DNA of 64,000 nt from Amblyornis subalaris (GCA_018881555.1 JACAXG010000081.1:2860674-2924673); one strand, 5' to 3'; shown: positions 10,336 through 24,339, counted from the stretch's first letter. The notes: a model not told the origin generated them from the letters alone. Numbers and translations are program-made.

Positions 10336-11709
10336 CTGGAAAAGAAAAGTCACATCTGAGCGATACCACGAGGCTGGGTGGACCCCCAGCAGATGGTCCA
10401 CAAGCAAGGAACAGGTTTGAAGTCCTCAGCTGCCCTTGAGCCAGGACCCCCAGCCCCTGTATCCAGGCAGCAGGAGAGCTCCCAGGACATTCACCCTCCA
10501 GGAGCAGCCCACCCAGGCANCATCTGTGACCCTGGGCACGGCACCAAGGACCACCTGCCTGCCCTGAGGGGGGACAGCCTCTCCCTGTGCTGGCGGGGTG
10601 TGCGCTGGTTGGGGGGAGCCCCAGATGCCCTCCATCTCCATGGACATGTGTTTCCAGGCCTTTCCTGCCACATTCCCCTGCTTCTGCCTGGGGACAGGGT
10701 GGGGAGGAGGGAAAGCTGGAACACATGAGCACATCGGCGTTCAGCAGGTGACACGAGGTGGGCTGCAGCCACTCCAGGGAGCGTGGCCAGCTCCTGCTGC
10801 AGGGAGACACAGAGCAGGCACCCTCAACAGCCTCATGGCTCTGGCAAGGGAGGGATGGCCCTGGGACAGCCTCCTCCGTCCTGCAGGTCTCAACAACTGT
10901 CAAGAGGAAACTGCTTTATCTGCGTGGTTGAGCAAGAGGTGATGGGGCAGCCCAGCTGCGGGAGGTGCCAGGGATCCTCCATCGCCAGCCCCGGGTCAGG
11001 CCCTGGCNGGGCCGGGGAGATGCAGGTCATGCTGGTTCACCTCCAGGCAGAGCTGCTCATGGTGCAGGCAGCGCCCTGGGATCCTGAGGCTCCTTCTCAT
11101 CCCCGGCTGCCTCCATGAGGAGGGGACAGACCCAAAGAGACAGGGAATGATACAGAGTCAGAGCTCTTGGCAGGCAAAGAATGGGATCCCAGGCAGCCCA
11201 TCTGCTCAGGGGGGCCATGTGGAGAGCCAGGTCCACACGGTGGTTGGGAACNCAGCTAGGGCAGGAGCTGTTCCCCACGATTCCCTGCTGCCCAGTGGCA
11301 TTTCTGGGGGTGGCAATGCCACCACTGCCANGCACACCATCCCCATGCCCCACACAGGGTGTCCTGGTGTTCTCCAGCCAGGCAGGACAAGAGCAGCTGC
11401 TCAGCAGGAGCTGCAGCACCAGGACAGATCCTCACCAGAGACAGCCCAGGCTCCCATCCCAGCAGCTGTCCCTCGCACTCCGGCCAGGAAACGCCTGGGG
11501 GATGCCCCGGCTGGCAGAGGNGCCCTGGGAAGTTCCTCTGCCGCCAGCTCCTGCAGGGACAGTGCTCACACCACCTGCCCAGCATCCCAGCCCTGCCTGC
11601 GGCTGCCCATCCACCAGCACATGCCCACCACCCCTGGCACCAGGGCCCGGCGCTGCCCGGCGGGGTGTCCTGTCCGGCGGGCAGCAGGGCCGGGCTGGGG
11701 GCCGCCTAC

Positions 11710-11880
11710 CTGCTGCCCCACGGCGTGGGCTCGTCGCTCCNGGCCCCGGCCCGCGGGCGCCGCGCGTGTCAATCTGACACCACGGGCTGAAAGTGTTCAG
11801 GAAGCTGCTTATCAAAGGAGCTGCTGCCTCTGCTGCTTCCTCTCCCTCCTTCTCCCCCACCCTGGCTGCCGCCCACACAC
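11710..11880 (-). promoter_or_regulatory. PTPN7: Candidate PTPN7 promoter and 5' UTR exon
   Basis: On the minus strand a CpG-dense stretch (11640-11780) ends in GGGGCAGCAG followed by the donor GTAGGC at 11709. It could be the noncoding exon that joins the acceptor at 10336. Just upstream on the same strand are a GATAAG box and an AGAGGAAG box, of the GATA and ETS/PU.1 types expected at blood-cell genes. No transcript evidence, and the extent is a guess. Confidence 0.35.
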
Positions 11881-14800
11881 ATACCGGCCACATCTCTGCA
11901 GCTCGGCTCCGCCGGGCCGCGGGCAGACCCAGCCCCGCTTCCCCCAGGAACCTTCGTCCTGCGCCCGTGGGCTCGGCCTGGCCTCCCCCAACACCCTGCG
12001 GTGCCTCGACGGGCATCTCCCGTGGGGCTGCTGGGGTGCGCTTGATGCCCTCTGTGCCAAGCCATGGCCAGCACTGGTGCCACCCGTGAGACGCGGAGGG
12101 ACAGGCGAGGCCCGGCCNCGGGGGCCGCTGGCAGGGGGTGGAGGTGGGGTGCTTGGCATGGTGCACTGCTGCTGCTCTGGGGGCACCAGGCCCCACCTGC
12201 CCCACGGGAAGCCAGGATGAATCCTGCCATCCCTGCTGTCCCGCCCACGTCCCCCTGCCCAGGCTGTGCCCCCGCTGTGGCCCATCCATCGCCGTGGAAT
12301 GCACAGGGCTCGCTCAGTGCGCCCCCCCCCCAGCGCCTGCCCACGAGCAGTGTGCTCCTCGTGCCACCCACCGTCCCCCAACCCATGTCCAAGTGGGGAC
12401 ACCCCTGTGCACCCACCACCATCCCTGGGCACCTCAGAGGCAGATGCGTGGGCTCCCCCTCCCCAGCAGGGATGGCAGGAGTGTGTTTGGGGAGGAAGGT
12501 CCCTGGAGGGTCTGGCNCAGGTAGTGCCCTCGGGGCACTGCACATCCTTCCTGACGCATCCCCACCACTCTTCCTGTTTGCTCTTGCCGGGGCTCTGCAG
12601 CTTCCTTCCTCCTCAGCCCCCACCCGCTGCACTGCGGTGGCTCCCACTGCACCCCACCAGCCACCATGGACCCCAAATGCCTCTCCCAGGTCTGCTCCAC
12701 AGGCTCCTTCCAACCCTCCGGGGAGCCCCCGGCCTGGGCCACCTCCAGCCCAGGCACTGTGGTGACTGTGCCGTCCCCAGGCTGGAGAGCTGCTGTGGGT
12801 GTGCCAGGGGGTGCCAGGCTGCCAGAACAACATCTTCCCTGGGAGACTCTGCCACCTTCTACCCAAGGGCTGGGAGATCAGAGGGCCCAAGCTCTGGAGA
12901 AAGTGCTGGGCTTGGCCAGCAGCAGAGCNGCCTTATCCTGGAGACAAGGCCACCAGCACCCGTGTCTTACCTGCAGATGCCACGGTGGCCTGAGGAGAGG
13001 CTGAGGCATTGCTCCCTGCCCTGTGTGGGATGGAAGAACACATCTGTAAGGCCTAGAGGCAGCCCCACCGTGCACTGCCCTTCCCTCCCACCTGTCCCTG
13101 ACAGAACTCAGGAATTCCTAAGATGACCAGCACTGCAGGACTTAACAAGGTGGCTGCATAAACTTGCCCTCAGTAGGAGTCAGAGTAAACAAACAGGGTT
13201 CTTTGCTGAAGTCTCAGGCTGTCAGATGTGCAGAAGCTTCCTGAGGCTGGCACCATATCTGCCCTCTAAGTGTGGAGGGCACCTGTCCCATCTGGGTGTC
13301 TTCGAGCTTAAGGGGTCCCTGAGGATGTGGCCAAGATGCAAACCCCTGGAGCTGATTTTCCTGCCTTTTGCTGGGCTGCTCCTGCTGCCCTGTTCCTCTG
13401 CCACTGGTGGACCAGCAAGGGACAAGCTCAGTGTGGCATTGGGGCAGATCCCATGGGGCCAGCATATGCAAGCCACCAAGCACGTGTCAGCGACATCTGT
13501 GCACCCACACTCCCTCACACCCTGCCCAGCTGCCAGGCACCTGTGACAGGGAGGGGAGACACAGCTGGACCCTCACAGACCTTGTCGGGTCCAGGGAGCA
13601 TCTACAAATCTGCCAGCACCCCACAGGAGCAAAGCAAGGGGGCTGCGACAGCCGGGCTGTCCAGGGTGTCTCGCTGGAGGCACCACAGCACATCCTGATC
13701 CTCTGCACAGAGCACAGTGAGCAGCACACCCGTGGCAGCACTGGCCTTGGGGAGCTGGATTTTGGCTGTTTTTCCCCAGAGGGAATGAGAACCTTTTACC
13801 AACACATGATTTTATGCAAGACACAAACTCCAACTGCAAAAGGGGCGTGGAACAAAGGCTTTTATGGAGGCCAGGAGCTCCCTGTGCGCTGCTCGTTTTA
13901 GTGATCTGTGGCCCAGTCTGATTTAAGAGATTTGATGGACATTTCAAAGGATTTGGGATCCCCTTCCACAGTAAGTCCCTTCTTTCTCCCGCCAGGTTCT
14001 GCTTTGATCATGAAACGCCCCTGGATGCTGCAGGAGAGATGCTGCAGCACTTCCTCTGCAAAATGGCTTATTTGGTTCCACTTGAATTTGGTCATGACAA
14101 TGGACCNCACTCAGGGTAAAAGGAGGAAACTGAGATGCTGGGATGCAGAGTATCCTCTGCCTCTGAAGCANCACAGCACCAAGGTACTCGTGCTCAGGGA
14201 CATCCCCAGAAGAGCCTTGCAGCACTTTGCCCATCATGGAGCTCCCTGTGCTGCTGGCTTGGCTCTGCCAGTCATGCACGTGCCTGTGCTGGCTGCCACT
14301 AAGCAGGACACCCAGGACACGGCCTGTGGGAACAACACCTGGCCCTCTCTGGCTTTTGCAGAAAACTCTGATGGAGACTGAAGGGACTGTCCTGGCCACG
14401 GTGACTCACCCAGAATGGAACGAACACAGGAGGAAAGTAGGGATGTAGTGCAGGGATGTGCCATGGCCCAGGCCCCCAGGAGCAGAAAGGTCTGCACTAC
14501 TGAGACCTCCTGACCCTTCCATACCTCTGATGCTGCACAGCCAGACCCCAGTGTGCTCCCACCTGCCAGCATGGCTCCTCTTCCTCCCTTCTGCCGAAGC
14601 ACCAGCATGCTGAGGAGGGGCATTTGAAGGGAGGGGACACAGAGCAGTGGAAACCCACAGCACGAAAATGAAGGTGCTGGTGCAAAACAAGGCATGAGCT
14701 GGTGGAGATAGACTGGATGTGAGGGAGACCAGGAGCAGATGGAGCAGAGCACAGTGCTTGACCCAGGGCATTTTTCAGCTCTCGGTGCCACTCCTGCACA

Positions 14801-16479
14801 CAGCTGCCCCCGTTCCTTGCTGCACACACCCACGCGTCCCCTGCCCTCCCGGGAGTGACACCTGCCCGCTCCTGCCTGCCGGAGCACACGGCGGATGCAC
14901 ATCCACACGCGCAGAGCAAATGTCCCTGCTCACTCCTCAGTGTCCAGGCGTGCAGAGACCTCGAGCAGTGAAGTCCAGACGTGCCCTCCCTCCCTACCTC
15001 CTTCCCTGTGAGTGCACTTTTGGGCACATCACTTCTGGCCAAGTCTGAGCCCCAGCGTGGGACGTGATGCTGCCAGCTGGCTCCTCCTGAGGGACCCCGG
15101 CCTGGTCCCAGAGGGGTGCAGCGGGTCCCTGCTCTGGCCAGGGACTGTGCCTTTCGTGTGCAGCCATGCTTGTCCCATGTCACATCACCAGCTCTGCACC
15201 ATCTGCATCAGGCTGGCCCGGGGAGCAGAGGGGGAGCTGCTGCATCCTACAAGCAGGGACTGCTGGGGCCGGGGAGGACCTGGCTTTGAGGAGGGATGGT
15301 GTCCAGTCTAGGGGCAGGTCCCAACCCAGGGACAGTTTGGTGTAAGGACAGGACCAGGAGATCAGGACAGCCACTGCAAACTGGTGTGGGCACAGAGGAA
15401 CCTGACAGTCGCCCAAGGGCAAAACACAGGAGTGGGTGGGAGGAAGCAACGCTGAAGGAAATGGCTCGGGGCAGAGTCCCATAGGGTCACAGCTGTGCCC
15501 CTCACCTTCCTGCCTCCCTCCTCTGCTGGGGAAGGAGTGGTCAGGTCCCAGAACAGGAACATCCCTTGTCCCCCAGCACTCCTTTCTGCTCCAACCTTGG
15601 TGGCAGTGGGGTGTCAGGGGTGATGGTGACACCCAGAGTGGTGCTGGGAGGGTTGGTGATGGAGGCGTGGACATGGAGGGAAGAGTTCCTGCTGTTACCA
15701 CACTGGCCATTCCCCCTGGAACAACCAGGGATGTGCCAGGTGTGGGATCCCTTGTGTCCCCTGTCTGTGGACATCTGTGCATTAGGATTATTTATTGGGA
15801 TGTAAAAACTAGAGAGGTCTGTGGCAGAGTCTCAGGGGCCTTGAAGGGCTGGTATGGCTGTGGGTTTACTTTCAGCAAGATATGGGAACCCTATGGAGCT
15901 GGTGCTCTGGGGAGGAAGATCTGGATTTATCCCTGACCGGTACTTGCTGTTTGTTCACTTGCAATTTACAACTCCACTTCCATGGGGTCATCTTGCACCT
16001 CTGGCCACNATTTCATAGCCAGTTCCCCTTGTGCAAACAGCACCTTCCAGCTCCAGACTGGGACCTGATTTCCCACTAACGCCCAGCCAATCCTCACGGC
16101 CATTTCTGCCCCCCAGCCTCCTGGGCACGGGCTTCTTGGCCCAGCCTCCCTGCCCTGATCCACACACCCCAGCCCCTCCCCTCACCCTCTCCAAACAGCT
16201 GCAAGGTCCCCTCAGCCCAGCAGGCACCAAGCTGGCACCAAAAGCACAGATGCTGCCCCACAGTCTCACTCCCCAGGATTGCCCACCACACCATGGCCTT
16301 GTCCCATTAGGCCCCATCACCTCTGGGTCCAGCACTCGGGAAGGGCTGGTCCTGCTTCCGTTGCCACGGCTGGGATTCAGGATGTCCTGCAGGCTTTTGG
16401 AAATTAGCCCATCTCCTCCGCTGCCTAAACATCGCTCACAGGCTTGAAGGTGAAGCAGCTGCCTCGGGACTGAGCAGAC

Positions 16480-16880
16480 TCCGTGCAATCCGGCCGATCT
16501 GCTCCCGCAGGGGAGAGGAGGACGGTGCAATCATCCCGAGCATCCCGCAGAGCCGGCCGCGGGGCAGCGAGCAGCCCAGGTACGGCACCTTACCTGGGGG
16601 GCAGCCGGGGCCCGGGAGCCGGGGGAAGCGGCTCCGCAGATTGCTGTTCCGGAGAGCAGCGTCTCGCCGTTCCAGCGTCCTCCACGGGAGCGCGTTCCCA
16701 AGGACAGCCCCGGCCCGAGCATCCTGGCGGCGCTGCGGGAGCTCAGCGCGCACAGCGCGGCGCTGCGAGCGCGCCGGGACCCCCGCGCATCCCGGCGGGA
16801 CGGAGCTGCTCCGGGCAGCGGGCCGGAGGCGGCGGGCGTGTGACCTTTCTCCCCGGGCCGGTGACGCTCCGTGCGGAGTT
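16480..16880. promoter_or_regulatory. CpG-rich island with no assigned gene
   Basis: Dense CpG by eye, for example GCAGAGCCGGCCGCGGGGCA and GAGCGCGCCGGGACCCCCGC. A plus-strand donor-like CCCAG|GTACGG lies at 16579/16580. No coding frame is recognised. It could be a promoter of a noncoding RNA or a distal start site for either phosphatase gene. Confidence 0.4.
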
Positions 16881-17059
16881 TGCCCCCGCTGCTGCCTGGC
16901 TGGAGCTGGGAGCAATTAAGCGATTGCTGCTTCGTTTTGCCAAGGCATCGCCGCTGATCCTGCCAGCCCCTGCGCTTCTGCCCTCTCCTCAAGGAGAGAC
17001 AAAAGGAGAGTTTAGGACCTGGATTTCCTCCTTAACTGCTGGGCTGTTTTCTTCTTTGA

Positions 17060-17445
17060 ATCACTCGGTTTGTTCAGCCTAGGGGAGAGGAGACTGAGGG
17101 GAGACCTCNCTGAGNCTTCAGCATCCTTACGAGGGGGAGTGGAGGGGCAGCTCCCATCTCTGCTCTCTGTGGCTGGTGACAGGACTCGAGGGAACAGCTG
17201 GAGCTGTGTCAGGGGATGTNTAAATTAGAAAGGAAAAAATTTTTTACCCAAAGGACGGTTGAGCACTGAACAGGCTCCCCAGGGAATGGTCACAGTTCCA
17301 AGCCTGTCTGAGCTCAAGGAGCATTTGGACAACACTCTCAGGGACAGGATGGGATTGTTGGGGTGTCTGTGCAGGGCCAGGAGTTGGACTTGATACTCCT
17401 GATGTGTCCCTTCCCACACAGCATATTCTGTGATTCTGTGGCTAC
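17060..17445 (+). mobile_element. CR1 LINE 3' fragment, about 385 bp
   Basis: Starts GGTTTGTTCAGCCTAGGGGA, passes GGCTGGTGACAGGACTCGAG, TAAATTAGAAAGGAAAAAAT, GAGCATTTGGACAACACTCT and ends CATATTCTGTGATTCTGTG. Plus orientation and one of the longer copies in the window. Confidence 0.88.
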
Positions 17446-17778
17446 TGAGTGGAACCACTTTGGGTTTCTGGAATTAGGCACTCTCCCGTATCTTCTGCAG
17501 ACAAGCTGAGCTTTCCTCCAAATTTGCCAACAGAAAGGCAGAGCAGGTGAACCACCAGCACCACCAGGCTGGGCTAACACTGATGCAGAGCTGGTGCTGC
17601 TGTGGACTAAAGAAGATGCCTTGGCACAGGAGCGGCTCCCCTGGGAAAGGTGATCTCTCAGAGTGAAAGTGCTTTATATCAGCTTGGTTTGTTCCTCTCC
17701 TCGTGTGGGATGAAGATCTCCCCGTTCATTTGACAGTGGAGTAATTGCATGGAGGACTGTTCCTAAGTCAGGTGTATA

Positions 17779-17890
17779 GAACCATGAAATCACAGAAATA
17801 TCAAGGTTGAAAAATCCCTCTAAGATCGTTGAGTCCAAACGTTAACTGAGCACTGCCATGTTCGCCACTAAACTGTGTCCCCAAGGGGTG
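17779..17890 (-). mobile_element. CR1 LINE 3' fragment
   Basis: AGAACCATGAAATCACAGAA, AGGTTGAAAAATCCCTCTAA, GATCGTTGAGTCCAAACGTT, then CACTAAACTGTGTCCCCAAG. Reversed CR1 end, lying 330 bp from the plus-oriented copy and in the opposite orientation. Confidence 0.82.
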
Positions 17891-19012
17891 AGGGTAGAGG
17901 GGATCTAAGCCAACACACAAGACCAGACCTCCCAGATGCTGAGGCTTTTGCTGTCTAGCCAACAAATGCCAGTGGAGAAGCCATAGAGGCACAGCAAGAG
18001 CCACAGAATGACTTGGTCGCCCAGGACAGACNACTGGGGACACAGCCCCAGCACCTGTGGCAGCACCTGTCTCATCCATGTGTCCCTTGGGCTTGTCCTG
18101 TGCTTCCCTGGCTGCCTCCAAGACAGCTGTGCTTTTAGAAAGGTTGTCTGGAAAATTCTGTGTGCCTCAGTTTCCCCTGGGCAGTGAGCTCTGCCTGCCT
18201 TGCCCGGACTCCTGTGGCTTGGCCAGGAGGCACCCACACATCCTCTTGGGAGGCTCCACAGCACAGCAACTGCCTGCAAAGCCCTGCGAGCTGTGTGGGC
18301 AGGGAGGAGTCTCCCAAGAACCAGGAAATCCCCCAGGTCCTCTCTAACCTCCCAGCAAAGGTCTCAATGAAAAAGGCACAAAAAGGCCTGAAAATCCTGA
18401 AGACTCATCATGTTATTCCTGCCCCGGGTCCCTTGGCACGCTGTAGCAGTGGGGACCTTGTGCCCAGCCCAGCCCAGCCCAGTGGGGTTTGCCCAGTCCC
18501 TGGGCTGCTCTCTCGGGGGACACCAAGCCNGGTGACCTCTCGCTGGGTATCGGGGCCGTGATCAATAACAGGAAACGAGCTGGGCAGGAGGGGCAGCAGA
18601 CAGAGAGACCCAGAAGGANAGGAAGTGGTTACAAAGGCGTCACTTCCACTTTTTCTGCAAGACAACCTGCGCCCACGCGCCGCCGGGCGCNGGAACAGCG
18701 CTGCCCTTCCGCAGGCTGGGCCGCCCTGGCATCGCCTGTGAGTGTTTGTGGCGAAGGCACAGACCCTCCTGTAGCCTTTGGTAACAGCTACAGAGGGGAT
18801 GGTTAAAATAGCTCACACCGGCCACCAGCCCATGCAGAAATCGGTGCAGTGGGTGGCACTGGCGGCGAGTGAGTCACCGCTCGGGGCTGCAGCTCCGAAC
18901 CTCGCCCAGGACACACCGTGCACAGGGTGCTGCCCCGGCCCCAGCGCGGCATGGATCTGTGGGTGCAGCTGCCTGGGGCCAAAGGGCCAGGGAGGATGTG
19001 CCAGCAGCTTTT

Positions 19013-19216
19013 ATTTTGGGAAAAATATCTTCGCTGAAAGGGTAATCGGGCACTGGCACAGGCTGCCCANNGGGGAGTCAGCATCCCTGGAGGTGTTCAA
19101 AAGGCCTGCAAATGTGGCACTTGGGCACGTGGTTTGTGGTGAACATGGCGGTTCTGGGGCAGTGGTTGAACTTNATGATCTTAGAGGGCTTTCCCAACCT
19201 GAACAATTCTGTGANG
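19013..19216 (+). mobile_element. CR1 LINE 3' fragment
   Basis: TTTTGGGAAAAATATCTTCG, then GGCACTGGCACAGGCTGCCC, CTGGAGGTGTTCAAAAGGCC and CCCAACCTGAACAATTCTGT. Plus orientation. Confidence 0.82.
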
Positions 19217-20336
19217 GCTCTTGCACAGCGAGAGGCAGAGCCCCTGACAGCCATGGCAGGTCCCGTCTCTGCAGCTGGAGGAACTGGCCGTGGATAAGCA
19301 GAGGCAGCCAGAGGGCAGCAATGCAGAAACGATGGATCTGCCCAGTGCTGCTCCTCCNGCTCATGGCCGTGACAGAACGTGGGCCTGTCTGCTTTGGGAA
19401 GCTGTTCTGGGTTGTGCTTTCTGGCCTCAGAAATTCAGGAAGCTGCCATGCTGGGCCGTGCATGCTCTTGCTGGGAGATGCTGTGCGATTCCTCCGAGCC
19501 CCCTTGGTCTTCCTGCAGCAGTGTGGCTGTAGGGCTGAGCCACGGGAGCTTGCAGCACGAGGCCTGTTTTATCCGAGTTCCAGGCATCAGAAATGTTCCT
19601 GTCTGCTCACAGTGGGGAAGCCATGGTGCTCAGAGCCACGGATGCCCCAGATCTGGAGGAAAAGCAAAGAAACTGTGAGCTTTTTAGTTTCTTTTCTAAT
19701 GCTGTTGGGGCTGAGAGGGGACATTAGCTGCTCTGGGGCTAGAAACACCTTTCCTGCCAGCAAGTGCCAGGATGGAGCCATGGAGCTTTCAGCACTGGAG
19801 GAGAAATCAAGGCGGCAACTGGTGTCATCAGAGCCCTGGATGCAGCAGAAGTGTTGGGCTTCTTGCCCGTGAGAGCCATGCCTTGCCAGCCAGCAGCTCC
19901 CTCCATCCCCCAGGGCTGCCCAGCACCCTGCCCTGCTCCTGTCAGTGGGGCACGGGGTCAAGCCACGGGGCTGGCACCAAGGTGGTGTTTGTAGTGACCC
20001 TGAGAAAGGCACTGGGCCTGCCGCCAGNGGGGACAGCAGCAGATGANGGATGTGGTGCCTGCTGGGCAGGTCACTGGGCAGTGCTGCAGCTGCTGGTCCA
20101 CTGTCCTTCCACCCTCACACCTCACCTCTGGCTTATGGGGGGCATTTTGGGGCAGGGTGGGTGCCTCTGTAACACAGAGCCTGCCTGTGGTGCTGAGGCC
20201 CAGATCTGTGATGCCAGGACAGGGCAGGAGGGATCTGTGCTGCTGGGAGAGGATGGGGAAGCACCAACTGAACATCCATGGAGCTGTGGAGAGGAGAGCA
20301 AAGCCAGCGAGCTCTGCTCTCAGCTAGGGCAGGCCA

Positions 20337-20378
20337 CCCTGCCCTGCCCTGCCCTGCCCTGCCCTGCCCTGCCCTGCC
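20337..20378 (+). repeat. (CCCTG)n microsatellite
   Basis: About eight perfect CCCTG units. Confidence 0.97.
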
Positions 20379-23300
20379 AGCAGCCAGCTTGGCATTGTGA
20401 CACTGTGGCAGGTCACATCCCACTTGGTGGGCACTACCCCTGCCAGGGGCATCTCCAGCTGCTCTAACAGCCCCTTGGGCAGCTCTGCCTGCCACTCTCC
20501 CATGGGTGTCCTGAGCCTCTCCCCACAAGCACTAGTGGGGACACCTCAGTGGGCTTTGGGGTCACTCGATTTTGGGGAGCTGGAGTCCTGCTGGAGGCAC
20601 TGCAGAGTCCTGAGGCAGCAGCCAGGGAGATGTCANGTGTGGGGCCGTATCCTGCAGAACTGACTGGCTCTGGGGCTCTCTTGCTCCNTCCCTGCACGGG
20701 GCTGGTTCTTGTTTTTGTCATGGTCGGGGATGGCTGAGCCTGGATTGGACCCTGATGAGGTCCAGATGGATCCTGTCTCCCACGAGGAGCCAGGACGACT
20801 TCAAGCAGTGACAGGCACCCTGTGTGTCAGNGCCCTCGCTGCTGCCTCTTCCCCAGGGATCAGCCCGGCCCCAGGGGCTGGCAGAGGCTTTCAGCAAAGA
20901 CTCTGCCAATGGCCTCCTTTAATCATGTGCAGTAAAGGAGGGGAAAGGTGTGTTTGTTGCTGGAGAGAGTATCTGTGTGTGTCCCTGGAGACCTGGTGGG
21001 TTGGTTCCAGCAGCCCTGGCATCCTCCAGGACAGAGGGGAGTTTCAGTGACAGGCAGGAAAGCAGCAGGAGAGCTGGGCAGGGAGCTCCGGGCTGGAGCA
21101 GAGCAGCAGCAGGAGCTGGGTGGGCACCACNAGGCAGGGTGACCTTACCTGTGTGCACCACACCAGGTGGGCTCAGGGGGAGAAGGGATGGACCCCAGGC
21201 TGGAACAGCACTGGAACTGCTCAGGGCTCTGCTCAGCACCCCGCACACAGTCAGGGTGCCTGGCCTGGGCAAGGGGGAGCGGGCTGGGGCAGATGAAGGT
21301 AGCAGGGATGTGCCACGGAGTGCCTTGCCCTTGTCCCTGCTTCAGCAGCATCCCTCAGCACCGAGCCCTTCCTGCTCCCCGCAGCACCAGCCAGAGCTGC
21401 TGAGCACGGGAGTGCCCACGGGCAGGGCAGCCCGAGGAGCTGCTGGCCGTGCCTGCGGGGGGTTTGTCAGGCCATGGGGAGCTGCCTGTCACAATCACCA
21501 GCCAGGCTGTGCACACAAGCGGTGTCCTTGGCCTGGGTGCCAGCACACGTTCACGGATGCTTTCGGCCCAGAGGGGAAGGAACGGAGCCNTCTCCTGCTG
21601 CAGGTCTCTGGAAAAGGTCACAGCTGATCTTTTGCAACCTCTTCCTCTACCAGATGTCAAGCAGCAGAACTTGCCTCCTGAACAGGGGTCTGCTCTGGGA
21701 CCAGGCTCTGTGCAGGCAAGTCCTCTGCCCCAGAGGTGCTGGAAGAGCTCCTTAGAAAACAGGAAACTACTCGACCAGAAGAAGCAGTGAAACATTCCCT
21801 TATTCTGCGGTGTTTGTTGTTTTAGGCTCTCCCAGCCAAGTGGCTCAAGCTGAACGGCAGCCCAGCTGATCCCTCCGAGCCTTGGGGCCGTCCCTCCAGG
21901 CCCCACAGCCAGCCCAGCCCGGCCCAGCCCAGCCACCACCCACGGGAGATGCAGGACAGCGTGGCGTTGCAGCCCAGATGCCAAGCACGCTGCTAATGAG
22001 AGCCCAGGAGGATGAGGAGGCTCAGAAAAGCTTGATGCATCCCCGTTACCAGCGTGCTCTCCCTCCCTCGCCTCCAGCAGCAGAGCATCTCTGCTTCCTG
22101 GTGTGTGGATGGTAAACTGAGACGGGGCAGGCGTGTTCCAGCTCAGAGGTGAAAATAACTTCTGCCAGTGCTTTGGGTAGGGACCAGCCCTCCAAGTCTG
22201 GCATCTGGGCAGATCTCCAAGCCCCACAGACCTTCCATGCCCCCAAAACCAGGATGTCCAACTCAATGGACACTTCACTGGGGACTCCTGGAGAGACGAG
22301 GCTGAGCTCTGTGTCCCTCTGGAAGACCTAATGGATGGTTCCACTGTCCCTAGTTAAGCAGCAGAGGTTGTGGCTGAAGGGACAGACAAAATTGTCAGCA
22401 GGCAATGGTGGGGGGGCTGATCCTGCACCCCTCTGTGACCGCCTCACCTCTGCTCCAGAACTGCAGCACCCACAGGCGAGGCTGAGCCTGCCAGCAAAGC
22501 CTTTGGCAATCGATGGCCGTGGGACCCTGTGGCCACATCCCAAGAAGCAGCTACCACTGGGATGTGTGACTGCCCACAGCAGCGCCTTGTGCCAGCCCCA
22601 AAGGTGCCTCAGCCTGAGGAGGGGGGTGTTGGGCTCCCTACAGCTGGACCGGGGGACCAGAACCCAGAAGGGGTCCCCCAGCTGCTCCTGTGGAGAAGCA
22701 GAGCTGCTCCTGCTGGGGGCTGGATGCAGAAAGCAGCAGGCACTGCCGACAGTCTGCAAGACGGACTCGTGTTGTGTTTGGCTCCAGGAGCTGCGGGAGA
22801 TGCCAGGGAGAAGCCGAGGAGCTGCACAAGCAGGCNCTGCCAAGGCTGCAGCCACGCTGTGGGGACAAGAGCACCCCTGGGTGCCACGCTGCAGCTCCCC
22901 AGGACTGCTGCGGTGCAAAGACCTGTCCCCGTGCCCTGGGACACTCAAAGGTGTCGCAGCTACAGGGATGAGTGTGAAAAGCCTCAGTCCAGGGCTGGCA
23001 GCTGGGTAGGGCGGCGGTGGTGGTGGCATTGGTGCAGGCCAGGGGACATGGGAGAGGGACAGCAGCCAGGCAGCAAGGCAGGACAACGCCCTGCCTGTGA
23101 CCTGAACTGCCAGGCAGATCTCCTTCCTACCCTGTGACATGGAAGATGGGCAGGCTTTGTGTTTACTCCTCCGAAAAAGAGACCTTCCTCCTGAAAACAA
23201 AACCTTTTGTGTGCAAATGCAGCCGTCTGCAGGTTTGTTTTTATACAGGAAACTTTGAATCAGAGGCTGGGGCTGGTTTCGTTTTGAGTTGGGATTTTCA

Positions 23301-24339
23301 GCTCGTGGTGGTGTTTGGAAACTGAGCCACTTTCCAAATGTGAGGGCTGGGGTTTCACACCACTGCTGAGTGTGGCGGCAGTGTCCAGGGCTTCCTGTTG
23401 TCCTTCTCCCTGCCTGCAGAAAGCTTAGCCCAGCCAAGGCACTGGGGGAAGGCTGAATGCCTTCAGTGGCAGCTGGAACATGTGACCCTCCCTCGTGGCA
23501 CTGGGAAGGGTGGGATGCAGAACTCCTGCAGCGTGGGCTGCGCAGCGGGGCAGGAACCCACAGCTCCCACGTGGGGCTAAGCCAGGCTCATCCCGCGGCC
23601 TCCAGAAAGGAGATGGGGCCTGTGGGGTCCAGGCCTTGCTCACAGCTGGGACTGGAGCAGACAGGAGTCCTCACACTCACTGCTGGGGCTACTGCACCTC
23701 CTCCTGCTGCATCCATCGGCATGGGAGGGGGGGTGCCTTGGGACCTGCTCCCAGCTCCCCTCCAAACCCACTGGCAAGACCCTTCTCTTTGCCCCCAGGG
23801 ACCAGCTGCCACCTGTTCACCAGGATGAGGATAAGTGCCATCCCGGAATCCCTCTTGGAATGCTCTGCACCTCCTGAGCCAATGCACGGGCTCCTCTCCA
23901 TCCCCCTTGATGAGGCACTGAGGGGCATCATGCCTTCACTCCGGGATGGTGCCTGGTCTGGTGGGGCTCAGGGCAGCCCAGCCTTTGGCAATCACAGCCC
24001 ACAGACACCTTCAGGGCTGGTGCATGGCCTGGGATGACTTCAGCACTGCCCTGGCGCTCTCCCCGTCCCTCTCTGCAGCAGCAGCACGAGGAGGTGCTCA
24101 CCGTGTCCAAGGGTCCCCAGCACCCGGCTGAACCCGCGGCATGTGGGTCAAACCCTGGCAAGGTGCAGGGGGGAGCGAGCCGTGCCCGACCTGCGGCGCT
24201 GGCACGCGGCTCCTGCCCCTGCAGTGCAGACCCTTGCCCTCAAGGGGCCACAGGAGACATCCCTGTCCGGCTGATCCCTCCTCCCCAGCATCCTGCGCTG
24301 GGAGCTGGGCGAGCCCAGGCGGGCCTTCCCGCGGGTCCA

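Noticed and set aside
11769..12890. 373-codon minus-strand and 357-codon plus-strand open frames overlapping each other
   Set aside because: Opposed overlapping frames in a CpG-rich, proline/arginine-rich stretch are typical of GC bias. No known domain. The region is better explained as regulatory DNA of PTPN7.
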